From assembly GCF_963678635.1 (NCBI RefSeq), contig NC_087067.1:47838618-47902617 (forward strand): a stretch of 64,000 bases of DNA, read 5' to 3'. Source of the DNA: Symsagittifera roscoffensis. Lineage: Eukaryota; Xenacoelomorpha; Acoela; Convolutidae. Within the stretch, counting starts at the first letter, position 1, and every line of letters starts with the position of its first letter. The notes under the pieces are model-generated. The model saw only the letters and a list, made by a program, of their open reading frames with translations. It had not been told where the DNA came from and did not search any database. This document shows, in pieces, positions 1 through 10,200 of the stretch. A program made the translations under genes and the position numbers.

Positions 1-249
1 GCCCCTGAACAAAAGACATAATTTTTGGAGAAAGTTCCAGATCTTCGCCTGCTCAAAACTACAATTTTTTTTAGTGTTGTTTTTAAAAATATTTTGATGT
101 AGGTGTAATAACTCACTGTTTAAATACCGGAAAAACCCGTTGTTTATCTTCTATATTTGTCTAAACTGACTTTAGGAGATGTTTGGCATTTGTAAATAAT
201 TTTCATAACATTGATTTCCTTGCAAAAATGAGGTTTTTTGCTTGCCTAG

Positions 250-733
250 TTTCAATCAAAGCCACCATGCAAACGACTTGGCTTTGATCAGACTTGATCA
301 AACAGTTCCAGAATACCGTGTCATTGAGATGTGTCAGTACTACCCAGCCTCTTTTGACACACGTGCCGTATCAGTCGGTGTTGGATCCACCACTCAAGCT
401 GACTTCACCACGACAGGCTATCTTCGCGAAATTACCCTCAGGCTATCACCTCTCCAGATTATCGACTCATGGCTCAATTCTGAGATTTGCCCCATGAGTC
501 TGGTCTGCACCGAGACAACTGATGAAAACTCTGGATTGTGTTACAATGACGATGGTAATCCTCTCTTTCTTAGAGATTGTGAGACGCGTAACCACATTTG
601 TCTCCTAGGAATTGCAACTCCAACCTTGAAAGATGAGAGTCCTTTGAGGGACTGCAAAGGTCAAGCGGATTTCACTAGTATTCCACACTTTCATGATTGG
701 ATTTTTACGACGATTGCATTGAACATGGACTAA
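250..733 (+). CDS. Trypsin-like serine protease homologue, last exon (partial, probably non-catalytic)
   Basis: The frame reads as the C-terminal half of a chymotrypsin-fold (S1) protein. HANDLALIRL near the start matches the motif around the catalytic Asp of S1 proteases. The position of the usual GDSGGPL active-site motif reads NDDGNPL (about residue 103 of the open frame), so the nucleophilic Ser is replaced by Asp and a Gly by Asn. A typical C-terminal helix region (HFHDWIFTTI) ends the protein. There is no ATG at the start; a pyrimidine-rich splice acceptor (TTGCTTGCCTAG, AG at 248-249) precedes the homology, so this is the terminal coding exon and earlier exons lie outside the window. 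What is seen: loss of the catalytic Ser. What is inferred: a secreted pseudoprotease with a binding or regulatory role, or a gene losing function. Confidence 0.72.
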
Positions 734-738
734 AAGGA

Positions 739-744
739 AATAAA
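739..744 (+). terminator. Poly(A) signal of the protease-like gene
   Basis: AATAAA lies 5 bp after the TAA stop of the protease-like exon. This fits a very short 3' UTR. Confidence 0.6.
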
Positions 745-940
745 ACGCAATGAGGTTCAATTGTGAATGATCAATTAAAATAGAAACTTCGTGTGATTAC
801 GGATTATTATGGATTATAACAGATTATAATCTTTTTCATGCAAAAGCTTGGATATTTGAAACGTGTTCCTTTCTATTCAATCCCTGAACGCTGCAATTAG
901 CAAATTGGGATTTACATTTGGCTTCTTTTAAAAAGCGCTT

Positions 941-944
941 GTAC
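941..944. repeat. Target site duplication, left (GTAC)
   Basis: GTAC directly precedes the 5' LTR and is repeated directly after the 3' LTR. A 4-bp duplication is typical of Ty3/gypsy integrases. Confidence 0.85.
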
Positions 945-1354
945 TGGAACCTGATCTAAACTACATTTTATGATTGGATAAATTAGATATTTTACCACTG
1001 TAAAGTATTTAATATTAACCAATCATGATCCATCTGACTAACAATCCACTTATTTGTAAGTGCTGAAATTACTTGTAATTTCAGCACCAGAGAGATTTGA
1101 ATTTAACTTAGAAATTAGTTGAACTCTCCCGAGTACTTCAGCAGCCGCAATAAACCAGTATACCCTAGATCTATATAGCCTAGCAGAGACTAGTTAAACA
1201 ACCTGAGACTAGATAGTATAAGAGTAAGATTAGGATCGGTATTAGACTAAGAAGTTGCACGAATCTATCCGGCCGAAAATAAGATAGCGTGACGAGCAGA
1301 CGGTGTACCCTATCCGAAATTACTCTATGAGTTATACACTTCGGTCCTAACTCA
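945..1354 (+). repeat. 5' LTR of the giant element (410 bp)
   Basis: It starts TGGAACC and ends CTAACTCA. It carries AATAAA at 1149-1154, a TATATAG stretch near 1170 and a perfect 13-bp hairpin at 1060-1087. Against the 3' LTR I count 5 substitutions and no indel; two of them turn the CTATATAG here into CTATTGAG there. Confidence 0.95.
1060..1087. promoter_or_regulatory. Perfect hairpin in the 5' LTR
   Basis: GTGCTGAAATTAC, loop TT, then its exact reverse complement: 13-bp arms with no mismatch. It lies about 60 bp before the LTR's AATAAA. Confidence 0.6.
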
Positions 1355-1356
1355 TC

Positions 1357-1374
1357 TGGTGCGACCATAAGTCT
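1357..1374 (+). promoter_or_regulatory. Primer-binding site for a tRNA
   Basis: TGGTGCGACC begins 2 nt after the 5' LTR. A leading TGG pairs with the CCA end of a tRNA, as in retroelement primer-binding sites. I could not assign the tRNA with confidence. Confidence 0.6.
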
Positions 1375-1441
1375 CGAACAAGACCTTAATAGCTTAGAAT
1401 TAACCAATAATAGATTAGAATTTAGACAAAACATTTACAAA

Positions 1442-1675
1442 ATGTTATACGACGATAATTTAATCGAAATGTCTCTACGACTCAATAGATCAGAGCCAAT
1501 ATTCCGAACGATAACAGAACTACCCGGAATTGGAAGAAGACCTCGAACCAGAGACGACATACGACAAAATAGAAACTTACCATATAGTTATATGATAGTT
1601 CGGCAAAAGCCAACACAAACTTTTGTATTTAGAATACTACTAGCAATGAATTTAGATTTTCATTTGCAAACATAA
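1442..1675 (+). CDS. Small leader ORF (77 aa), unknown
   Basis: First ATG-initiated frame of this size after the primer-binding site, 87 bp into the leader, with an A-rich start context. The product is Arg-rich in the middle (GIGRRPRTRDDIRQNRN) and has no recognised domain or membrane segment. It could be a real small protein, a regulatory upstream ORF that limits translation of the next frames, or chance. No other copy in the window includes this part of the element, so I cannot test conservation. Confidence 0.3.
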   Translation: MLYDDNLIEMSLRLNRSEPIFRTITELPGIGRRPRTRDDIRQNRNLPYSYMIVRQKPTQTFVFRILLAMNLDFHLQT

Positions 1676-2602
1676 ATTTTGAAGTCAATGTTCAAAATCA
1701 TTTCAGGCGCTAAACAAAATTATTAATATACAATAACGATTGATAAAAAGATCTCAGATCGTTTTCCTAAATTCTGCAGTAATATACAAAACATGTTTGA
1801 AAAATATTTATTGAAAAATCAAAATAAGAATTAGTAGCATGACAATAAATGGTTAGTAATCATAAATCATCCTGTTGTTCCAGCTTCATCACCTAAACAT
1901 AACAGCATTCATAAGCTCACTAATATCATAAAAACACTAAATCTTTTCCTTACACAAATTTAAATCATTTTAAAACTTAAATTCACTTAATTTTAAAATT
2001 AGATCATCAAGGCTTATCCTTGGATCTTAAATCATTTTCTATTTAATAAAATTTAAAACTTGATCATCAAGGCCTCTCCTTGGATCAAAAAGAACAATTT
2101 GTTCTCCCCCACCCACTTAGCTAGTGTCTAACGACCTCAAACGTCGATTCACTATCCAACCCTTTCTAAAAACCCAGGACTAACAGAAATTTTTGAACAA
2201 AACTAATCATTCAAATTAGGATAAACAGTGAAGAACTTCGGTTATTCATCCTTCACTTGATCCCCCCTCTTACCAGACCCAGGATAAATCTTAGACTTAG
2301 TAAGTTTAAAATAGTATCTAACGAACTACTCGCGTTCTAATTATACCTGAACCTTGTGGATCGATTTACTATTCTCCAACCCTGAACACAATCACTACCC
2401 TTAAGTAAGATTAAGTAAGTTAACACCTTAGCTTATACTAGCTACGAGAAAGTATAAAATCATTCTTCGGAATCGATATACTTTTCTCTCCAACCCTGAA
2501 CAAATAGACCCAGGTTAAGCTAACCAAAAAAATCGTAAGGACTAACAGTTTAAGCAAATAGAAATCATTTAACAACCTTTTGCACCCATCATCCTAAACC
2601 TT
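1676..2602 (+). other. Long leader with ~110-bp diverged repeats
   Basis: No gene is seen here. A motif of the form TCGATTTACTAT..CCAACCCTGAAC..ACCCAGG recurs near 2143, 2252, 2361 and 2473, spaced about 110 bp. A second pair (ATCAAGGCxTxTCCTTGGATC) lies near 2007 and 2068; each copy can fold as a small CAAGG/CCTTG stem. Several good 5' splice donors (GTAAGT or GTAAGA at 2300, 2405, 2415) fall in the repeats and could feed spliced mRNAs for downstream frames. A packaging-signal role is an inference. Confidence 0.5.
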
Positions 2603-3070
2603 ATGCCATTTAAAAACCTAGGAAATAAACAAACAATCGTTTTACACAATTGTGAAATAGATAACAAAAAATACGATCTTGTAATCACACCACACACACA
2701 AACAGTTGGATATATCAGAACAAAACGACAAACACTAAAGAGAAAAATAATAACTAAACAAAGACAAATAACACGAAAAAGATTTTCAAAAAATCGAAAC
2801 GCATTTTCAGAATCAGAAACCAACAGTTTAGACGAACTTTATAAACTAAAAGAATCAATAGATAAAAATGGCCCAATTCACGATCAATTATATTTCTCTG
2901 ACTCAGAAACAACTTCAAATTCATCAAAAAGAGGAAAAAGAAGAATAAAAAAGCAGTATAAACACAAACCAGTACATTTATACAATTGGAATCAACCAAT
3001 TAGACACATTGATAATTACATATTAACAGTCATCGAACGAAAAAATGAGCTCAACGCACACCCCAGGTGA
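2603..3070 (+). CDS. Basic 155-aa protein upstream of gag, unknown
   Basis: An intact ATG-to-stop frame ending 26 nt inside the gag frame, in a different phase. The protein is rich in Lys and Arg, with clusters RTKRQTLKRKIITKQRQ (about residues 39-55) and KRGKRRIKKQYKHK (about 109-122), resembling nuclear-localisation or RNA-binding basic tracts. An acidic/Ser part (SDSETTSNSS) lies between them. I see no zinc finger or signal peptide. A separate ORF before gag is unusual in Ty3/gypsy elements. Its position suggests an RNA-binding or regulatory accessory protein, but that is inference. The antisense frames over it are AT-rich shadows. Confidence 0.6.
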   Translation: MPFKNLGNKQTIVLHNCEIDNKKYDLVITPHTQTVGYIRTKRQTLKRKIITKQRQITRKRFSKNRNAFSESETNSLDELYKLKESIDKNGPIHDQLYFSDSETTSNSSKRGKRRIKKQYKHKPVHLYNWNQPIRHIDNYILTVIERKNELNAHPR

Positions 3071-6000
3071 AGAAAGTCCAGATGATGATGATATCTTCCC
3101 CTTTATAGTAGATGCAACCACTGATAGAGGACAGCATATATTTTGCAAAAATTTACTCTTAAATTTGTTTGAACCCGGAATCAGTCCATGTAAAACAGAG
3201 TTCCCAGATGTAAGAATAAAAAGACAAATTATCGATCACTATCTAAAAGATATATGTAACCTAACACAACAATACGGAATCTACTCCATAGAATTCAGCT
3301 CACCAAACCAGAATCACAGTAAATATATAATTCAAACAGACGACCTTGATTTAGAATTTTCAAAAGTATTCTCAGAATATATAAAAAGCATCCAATATCA
3401 TAACTCACAAAGAGCAAACTCCATATTCACCAATGAAGTTTTTGCGATAATATATAGTTATATCTCGATATTAGAAAACGAAATCCAGATACCAAATGTC
3501 TCACCGACAGAAACATCTAAACATATAAGAGTACGACATGAAATCACACTACTCTCTAGTTTTCTAAATATAATTAAAGAAAATTTCACGAAAGATGAAG
3601 TTTCACAACATACAAAACACGACTTACAAAAAATTTTGGCATGGTTCATAATAGATTATTTCACACATAATATTGATTTAATTTCACAAGCAAGAAAAAA
3701 TTTTAGACCCCAAAACTCAAACGATGATACTGCCATTACAGAACAATCAGACTATGTTTGGGACCCCGAATGGTCTCATCCCGCATTCATAAACTTCCCA
3801 CAATCAATCTCAAGTCAAGCAATAAGTACGATATCTTATGTAAGAGATTATGTACGAGTAATACCATTAACCATTGATGCAACACCATTAAACTATAATA
3901 CATTTTTACCCGATATGCAAAATAATAGTTTAAACTCTACAGTCATACACAATGAAAACCTCAATGGAACTAGGAATCTTACTCAACAAGATATCCAGAC
4001 ACCATCACACTTCATAAATGAAGAAATCGTACACACAACAACTACACAACAAAGTATTTCACCAATACGTCCAAACTTAACAACACCAAGAAATACAAAC
4101 CCTTCACAAACACAGGTAACCTTACAATCAACCGTTAAACCTTCGGTTGCCCCAAAATATTCACACATGGATTACCAAACATACAGACCCATGACAATAC
4201 CGCCAAAACCACGAAGAACGTTCACAAGAATCACTTTTGCAGAACACAATTATAATTATGCACATTCGTCAAAAACAAACTATCCCCCACGAAAAACTAA
4301 TAATAATCATGTATGTTCTCACTATTGGGATAACCCAATGACAACAACCAACTCAGTAAATTTTCGAACTAATTCACATCCTCCACAGGATCGTAGTGAA
4401 AACTATCCATTTTTTCAACAAAATAAAAACAAAAAACAAACATCTTATCAAATGGATTACTTATCCTCAGATGATGATTTCTTACAACCAGATATATTTG
4501 CACCCTATAATCAAGAATATCGTGGACAAGGAATACAGAAACCACATACATATAATAGAATTTTTTCTCCACAACCAATAGATACACAAAATCAACAACC
4601 AATTCAGCAACAAAACCCAATCAATACACAATCTTTTCAACCAATTCAGCAACAAAACCCAATGATTGCAAACTCGTACCAACCAACACAAATGCAAAAT
4701 GAAATACCACTCCCATATTATCTTCAACAACACGAAATAACAAGAAATCAACTTTCAAATTTTTCTCAAATGCCAAATGCAGCAGAATCATTACAAATGA
4801 CTATGAATCCATACCTTATGGGTGGATCATCAATAACATCAAATAAACCTTTAATGGTATTCACAGGAACAGACCCTGAATATTCTGTAGAAGATTATTT
4901 AAATGCAGTAACAGCAAATTTGATTTTAAATATAGGACCTGAACCAATTAATACGCCACTACATCAAAACTGGATACATCGACGCACAGCGTTAATACAA
5001 ACAACTTTAGATGGCGCAGCCCAGAAATGGTTTTCAGTATTGCCTATAGAAATAAAATCAAATTGGAAAAGGTTTACACAAGAATTTTCAAAAATGTTTG
5101 ACTCCGAAAGAAACAAACAACAACAAAGAGTTTTATGTAATGAAATTCGCAGATTACCAAACAAAACCATCAAGCAATTAGCAGTACGAATCGAAACACT
5201 AGTTCGAAAAGCATATTCATTAAATACACATGACTATAAAAACACAAAGATGACAGAAATCTTAATGATGACCTTAACACCACAATTAAGGAAAATAGCA
5301 ATAAAAAAGAGAGCATCCCATCCTTCTTCAATTCGAGAACCCGATTTAGATTTTCGAAAACTAGTAGACAAACTAGAACAAGCAGAAATCACGATGAAAC
5401 TCGAAGAAACGGAAAATCTGAAATTACAATACGTTAACAGAATTGAAACAGCTTCCGCAAATATAAACAATATACAGGAATCAGGTACAGACCTCGTTGA
5501 AAAAATCACTGAAATACTCAATATTTACGAAAAACACCCAAACTTTAAAGGCAAACCATCTTTCAAAAAATGGTGTAATTATTGCCGACGATATGGACAT
5601 AGTATTTCTGAATGTAGACAAAAACAGCAAGACAATCAAAATAAACCTCAAAAATATAAAGAACCAAATAAATCATTCTATCAATACATGAGAAAAGATC
5701 AAAATCTACCGAACAAAACAGTCTACAGCAACAACAATTCAGGAAAACCACTCCCGAACAATACAAATTATACAAGAAATCAATCACCATATAACTCAAG
5801 TTATAGAGGAAGATCACCAGAACGAAGAAACACGCAAAATTCATCACAAAATCACTACAATAGACCAAATAGTCGAAATAACTACTCCAGATCAAATTCA
5901 AATACACAACGATTTGTTTCTAGATCTAATTCCCAATCAAGAAATAATTACTATCCAAACAACCAATCACGAAATTCATCATACAATAGGAATAGAAACT

Positions 6001-7094
6001 ACTCCTATAATCGGAATAGAAGTTATTCAAACAACCGAAACCAGAATTACCCGAACAATCGATCAATGAATAACTCATATAATAGATCGAACTATAACAG
6101 ACCAAACAATAATTACCAAAACAGATCACGAAATAATTCACAAAATCGACATTCAAGTTATAATAATCGTTATAGAAATTATTCCCAATCACCACACAGG
6201 AATAATAACCATTATAATAATTCTAATAATCGCCATAGAAGCAGTACACCTAAACATCAAAGGAATATAAATCAAGTACAATCAAATCCAGAAACAACAT
6301 CAGACCCTCCAGGTATTGACGACACAGTAAATGATACGTTACAACTCAATCAAATCAACTGTGAATCATCAGATTCAGAAAGTGAAACAGAAAACACTCT
6401 CTCCATCAATATGATAAAAGTCGAAAATGACTATGAACCTGTTATATATGAACAACCTTTTTCATCACACATATATGAGAATCAATCAGAACTCCTTCAC
6501 AATTATTATATTAAACCCGTCCATTCCACACCGACAACACAAAAAACTAATGAAATAAACAATACAAATCAACCCAATGAGAACGAAAAAACAAAATGCT
6601 TGAATACAAATCACATCTATCAAAACATACAAAAAGAACAACCCAAAGAAAAAATTTGGACAATACCATTTCTTTTAGAAAGTCCAAGAAGCAAAGAATT
6701 TCAACCACCAGATCTTGAAATTGATTTTTTAATTGATTCAGGAGCAGAATCAAATATAATAAACATTCCCACATGGAATGAAATAAAAACCTTACACCCA
6801 AAGCTAACACCTCTTGAAACCTCCAGTAAACTAGCAACAGCACAAGGATCAACATTAATAAACTACGGAAAAATTCAATTATTTCTTCTCCCCACAAGAA
6901 CAATGGAGCAAAACAAAATTTTAACCAAACCATTTAAACAAATATTCCATATCACTGATATTAAACACAATATCATTGGAATACCATTCATATCTAAATA
7001 TATACCAACAATCAACATCTTAAACAGTAAAATATTAATCAAAGATAAATATACAAAAACAAAAGACACATCCCTAACATTTTTTCAAAGATAA
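3045..7094 (+). CDS. gag-pro: Gag-protease polyprotein (1349 aa)
   Basis: Structural Gag fused in frame with retropepsin. Residues 1-600 form a long N-terminal extension, partly helical and then Thr/Pro/Gln/Asn-rich with repeated QPIQQQNP units near 520-545. Residues about 602-805 look like a retrotransposon capsid domain (FTGTDPEYSVEDYLNAV, later AAQKWFSVLP). A single CCHC zinc knuckle sits at 844-857 (C-X2-C-X4-H-X4-C). Residues about 880-1085 are a low-complexity Asn/Arg/Ser/Tyr tract. The protease active site is IDSGA with Asp at 1231, and IIGIPF near 1310 fits the C-terminal retropepsin motif. Gypsy Gags are usually 300-500 aa, so this is very large. The frame is fully open. Pol follows in the same phase after two in-frame stops (7092 and 7230). 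Confidence 0.88.
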   Translation: MSSTHTPGEESPDDDDIFPFIVDATTDRGQHIFCKNLLLNLFEPGISPCKTEFPDVRIKRQIIDHYLKDICNLTQQYGIYSIEFSSPNQNHSKYIIQTDDLDLEFSKVFSEYIKSIQYHNSQRANSIFTNEVFAIIYSYISILENEIQIPNVSPTETSKHIRVRHEITLLSSFLNIIKENFTKDEVSQHTKHDLQKILAWFIIDYFTHNIDLISQARKNFRPQNSNDDTAITEQSDYVWDPEWSHPAFINFPQSISSQAISTISYVRDYVRVIPLTIDATPLNYNTFLPDMQNNSLNSTVIHNENLNGTRNLTQQDIQTPSHFINEEIVHTTTTQQSISPIRPNLTTPRNTNPSQTQVTLQSTVKPSVAPKYSHMDYQTYRPMTIPPKPRRTFTRITFAEHNYNYAHSSKTNYPPRKTNNNHVCSHYWDNPMTTTNSVNFRTNSHPPQDRSENYPFFQQNKNKKQTSYQMDYLSSDDDFLQPDIFAPYNQEYRGQGIQKPHTYNRIFSPQPIDTQNQQPIQQQNPINTQSFQPIQQQNPMIANSYQPTQMQNEIPLPYYLQQHEITRNQLSNFSQMPNAAESLQMTMNPYLMGGSSITSNKPLMVFTGTDPEYSVEDYLNAVTANLILNIGPEPINTPLHQNWIHRRTALIQTTLDGAAQKWFSVLPIEIKSNWKRFTQEFSKMFDSERNKQQQRVLCNEIRRLPNKTIKQLAVRIETLVRKAYSLNTHDYKNTKMTEILMMTLTPQLRKIAIKKRASHPSSIREPDLDFRKLVDKLEQAEITMKLEETENLKLQYVNRIETASANINNIQESGTDLVEKITEILNIYEKHPNFKGKPSFKKWCNYCRRYGHSISECRQKQQDNQNKPQKYKEPNKSFYQYMRKDQNLPNKTVYSNNNSGKPLPNNTNYTRNQSPYNSSYRGRSPERRNTQNSSQNHYNRPNSRNNYSRSNSNTQRFVSRSNSQSRNNYYPNNQSRNSSYNRNRNYSYNRNRSYSNNRNQNYPNNRSMNNSYNRSNYNRPNNNYQNRSRNNSQNRHSSYNNRYRNYSQSPHRNNNHYNNSNNRHRSSTPKHQRNINQVQSNPETTSDPPGIDDTVNDTLQLNQINCESSDSESETENTLSINMIKVENDYEPVIYEQPFSSHIYENQSELLHNYYIKPVHSTPTTQKTNEINNTNQPNENEKTKCLNTNHIYQNIQKEQPKEKIWTIPFLLESPRSKEFQPPDLEIDFLIDSGAESNIINIPTWNEIKTLHPKLTPLETSSKLATAQGSTLINYGKIQLFLLPTRTMEQNKILTKPFKQIFHITDIKHNIIGIPFISKYIPTINILNSKILIKDKYTKTKDTSLTFFQR

Positions 7095-7241
7095 AATAAA
7101 CAACCACCATTCTTTTCAAAATTCTATCCAATATATAACCAACAAAGAAAACACTTGAAACCACTATCAGGAAACATATACAATTTTTCAATAAAGCAAG
7201 TTCACCAATATGATAAAAAGCAAAACAAATAAAAATTTTAT
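7095..7241 (+). other. Gag-pol linker, open between two in-frame stops
   Basis: The gag phase and the pol phase are the same. Between the gag-pro stop TAA (7092-7094) and a second TAA (7230-7232) the phase stays open for 45 codons and resembles its neighbours in composition. Pol then has its own ATG at 7242. Pol may be made by readthrough, from its own mRNA, or these stops may be damage. Confidence 0.5.
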
Positions 7242-10200
7242 ATGTCAGATTTTGAATTCAAACCTATTCATAAATTTTTCAAAATCACAATCTCATCAAT
7301 AAAATATTTGAAAAACTCGAATTCAGATATTATTTCCTTACATGTATACAACAATACACCTTACCAAGTAACACTACCTTTAGGACTTTTAGGCTATTGC
7401 GAAACCAACGCTACAATATCACCGATACACGAAAAAGCGTATCGCGTAAATAATATACTCCAATTATTAGATATTTGTCAATCCACAATTCTTAATGAAG
7501 AATTATCCATAAATAATATAATAAGTAACGAAAAAAGAAATACGGATTATTTCACAAAAACCCCATATTTCAAACCGACATTCAACATAAATAACTACAC
7601 AGAGAATCAACAGAAATTTTTAACAATGTTTAATTTCCAACATTCACAAATAACACAAGACGAATTTGAAAAATTAGCCAAACAGCTAATTAAATATTCA
7701 TCAGTCTATGCAACATCCAAATTTGATGTTGGCAAAATCAGCTCATCACTACATCTCCCATTAAAACCAGACGCAGTTTTCAAAAAACAAAGAGCAAGTA
7801 AAGTACCAATTCATTTACACGATAAAGTGAACAGATTACTTGATATTTTAGAACAATACAATATAATCTCACCAGTAAATAAAGAAGAACAACCAAAAGG
7901 TAACACATTTATCAACCCTGTTATCATTCTAGCTGAAGGAGAATCATTAAAAATCGTTCTCGACGCTAGATACCTCAACTCACTCATAGATGAATCAAAG
8001 TGTAATTGGCCTATTGAACCAATACAAGTTATTTTAACAAAAATAAATGGAAAATACTTTACAACCGCAGATATGAATAGTGCATATAATCAAATGCCAT
8101 TAGATGAACAATCACGACGTTTAACACAATTTGTTATTGGAAACCAACATTACGAATTCAACCGCTTATTCTATGGAATATCCATAGGACCAGCAGCATT
8201 TTCAGCTTTTATGAGCAAAATTTTTCGACCACTAATACTCAAGAAAAACGCAATCACCTATTTAGACGATGTTTTTATGCAATCACAAACAAAAGAGGGA
8301 ATGTTCAATGTTTTAGAACAATATCACCAAATACTTCAGAACGAAAATCTGAAGGCCGCCCCCGATAAATCACACTTCTTTTTGACAAGAGTTAAATTCT
8401 TAGGACATAATATAGAAAGAAAAACAATCACTCCATTGAAATCACGTATAGACGCTATTCAAAAACTCCAACCACCAACAAATAAAAAGAAAATCCAAGA
8501 ATTCCTTGGAATGTTAAACTTTTTAAGCAAATATGTTTATAAAATGCAATTATATCTACGACCATTCTATAACATACTTAGACAACAAAATAATTTTGAA
8601 TGGAATACAGAACATCAAGCACGATTTGAAGAAATTAAAAAACTTCTAATTGAACAAATTTCAAACACAATTCCAGATTCAAATCAACCATTTTATGCAA
8701 TGTGCGATGCTTCGAACTTTGGCATCGGCGCAGCATTATTACAATCACATAATGGTACAAATAAAATGAACCTCATATCAGCAAATTCTCGATTATTCAC
8801 TCAAGCAGAGCTACGACTCTCAACTCTAATGAGAGAATGTACAGCCATAATATATACACTAACAGAATATGAATTTCTTGTACTTGGATCAAAACATCCC
8901 ACAGTTCTATTCACAGACCATAAACCAATCATTTTTCTTTTTACACAAAAGTCTAATCCAAACCACCGAGTTTATAGATTTCAACTAATTTTAATGAAAT
9001 TCCCAAACTTACGTATAGTTTGGACCGCAGGAAAAAATCTTGCATTACCAGACACCTTAAGTCGAAATACGCCACCTGAATTACTTACACGTAAAACCAC
9101 AGTTGAAATACCCAAAAATATAAAATTCTACCTTGCAGAAAATGAAACATCACCCCGACTAGAATTCAAATATGCAGTAAAAACTGACGTTGAACAATCA
9201 CAGATAAACAATCTACAACACTTCCCACTTTATTTAGATTGCCAAAATAATCACTATGAAGTTGATCTACTTGGAACATCAACTTTTAAACCAATCCCAT
9301 ATTCACAATGGATAAAAAATAACACCCAACAAAAAAGAAGAAAACAACATCCGCCTAAAAAAGACCATTTTCCACTAATTGAAAAAGAAAATTTAACTGA
9401 TAAAATAAACTTATCAGGACCACAAACAAACGATTCAAAATACACAATAAATCAAGTTTTTGACCTCCATGACCCACTTGATACAATACCCTTATCTAAA
9501 TTAGAAATTGAAAACATATTTCTCCCCCCAACAGAAACAATTACAATTTCAACATTGAAACAATACCAAAATCTTGACCCAGTAATTAGACAACTAAAAT
9601 CATGGCACAAATATAAAACTAAACCCGTCAAGGCAGATACAACTATTTTAGGAAATAAAACACTCCTCCGATATTTTCGAAAATTCAATAATACAACAAT
9701 TAACGAAAACACAGACCTTTTAGAATACAAACTAAATGAATCTACAGTTCCCTGTCTCCCTTTAAGTATGATTCTCATAGCTTTTAATATCTCACATACA
9801 CAAAATATTAAAGGACACTCTGGATCAGAGAAAACATATTCAAATTTTATACAAAACTTTTATTTTCCAAATGCACCAATTTGGATAAAAGTACTATGCA
9901 ATGACTGTATAGTATGTCAACTAAATAAACCTTACCCAAATCAAAAACAAATAGCACAAAAACAAGATTTTAAAGGACAAAGTCTGTACTTTAACCATCG
10001 TATCTCATTTGATACTAAAGGACCAATTTCACCCTCATCCGAAGGAAACTCCTACATTATGGTAATTGTTGACGCATTTACACATTATGTAGCACTTAAC
10101 CCAGTACCACATTGTAACGCTTATTATGCTTACACAACGCTTTATGAACACTGGATAGCAAAATTCGGACTACCAGAAATTTTAGTTACAGACAACGGTA

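Noticed and set aside
1180-1434. Minus-strand 84-aa frame across the 5' LTR edge
   Set aside because: It reads through LTR and primer-binding site and has no start or splice context; chance frame.
3458-6195. Minus-strand frames inside gag
   Set aside because: Cys/Phe/Val-rich shadows of the Asn/Thr/Gln-rich gag codons; no independent signal.
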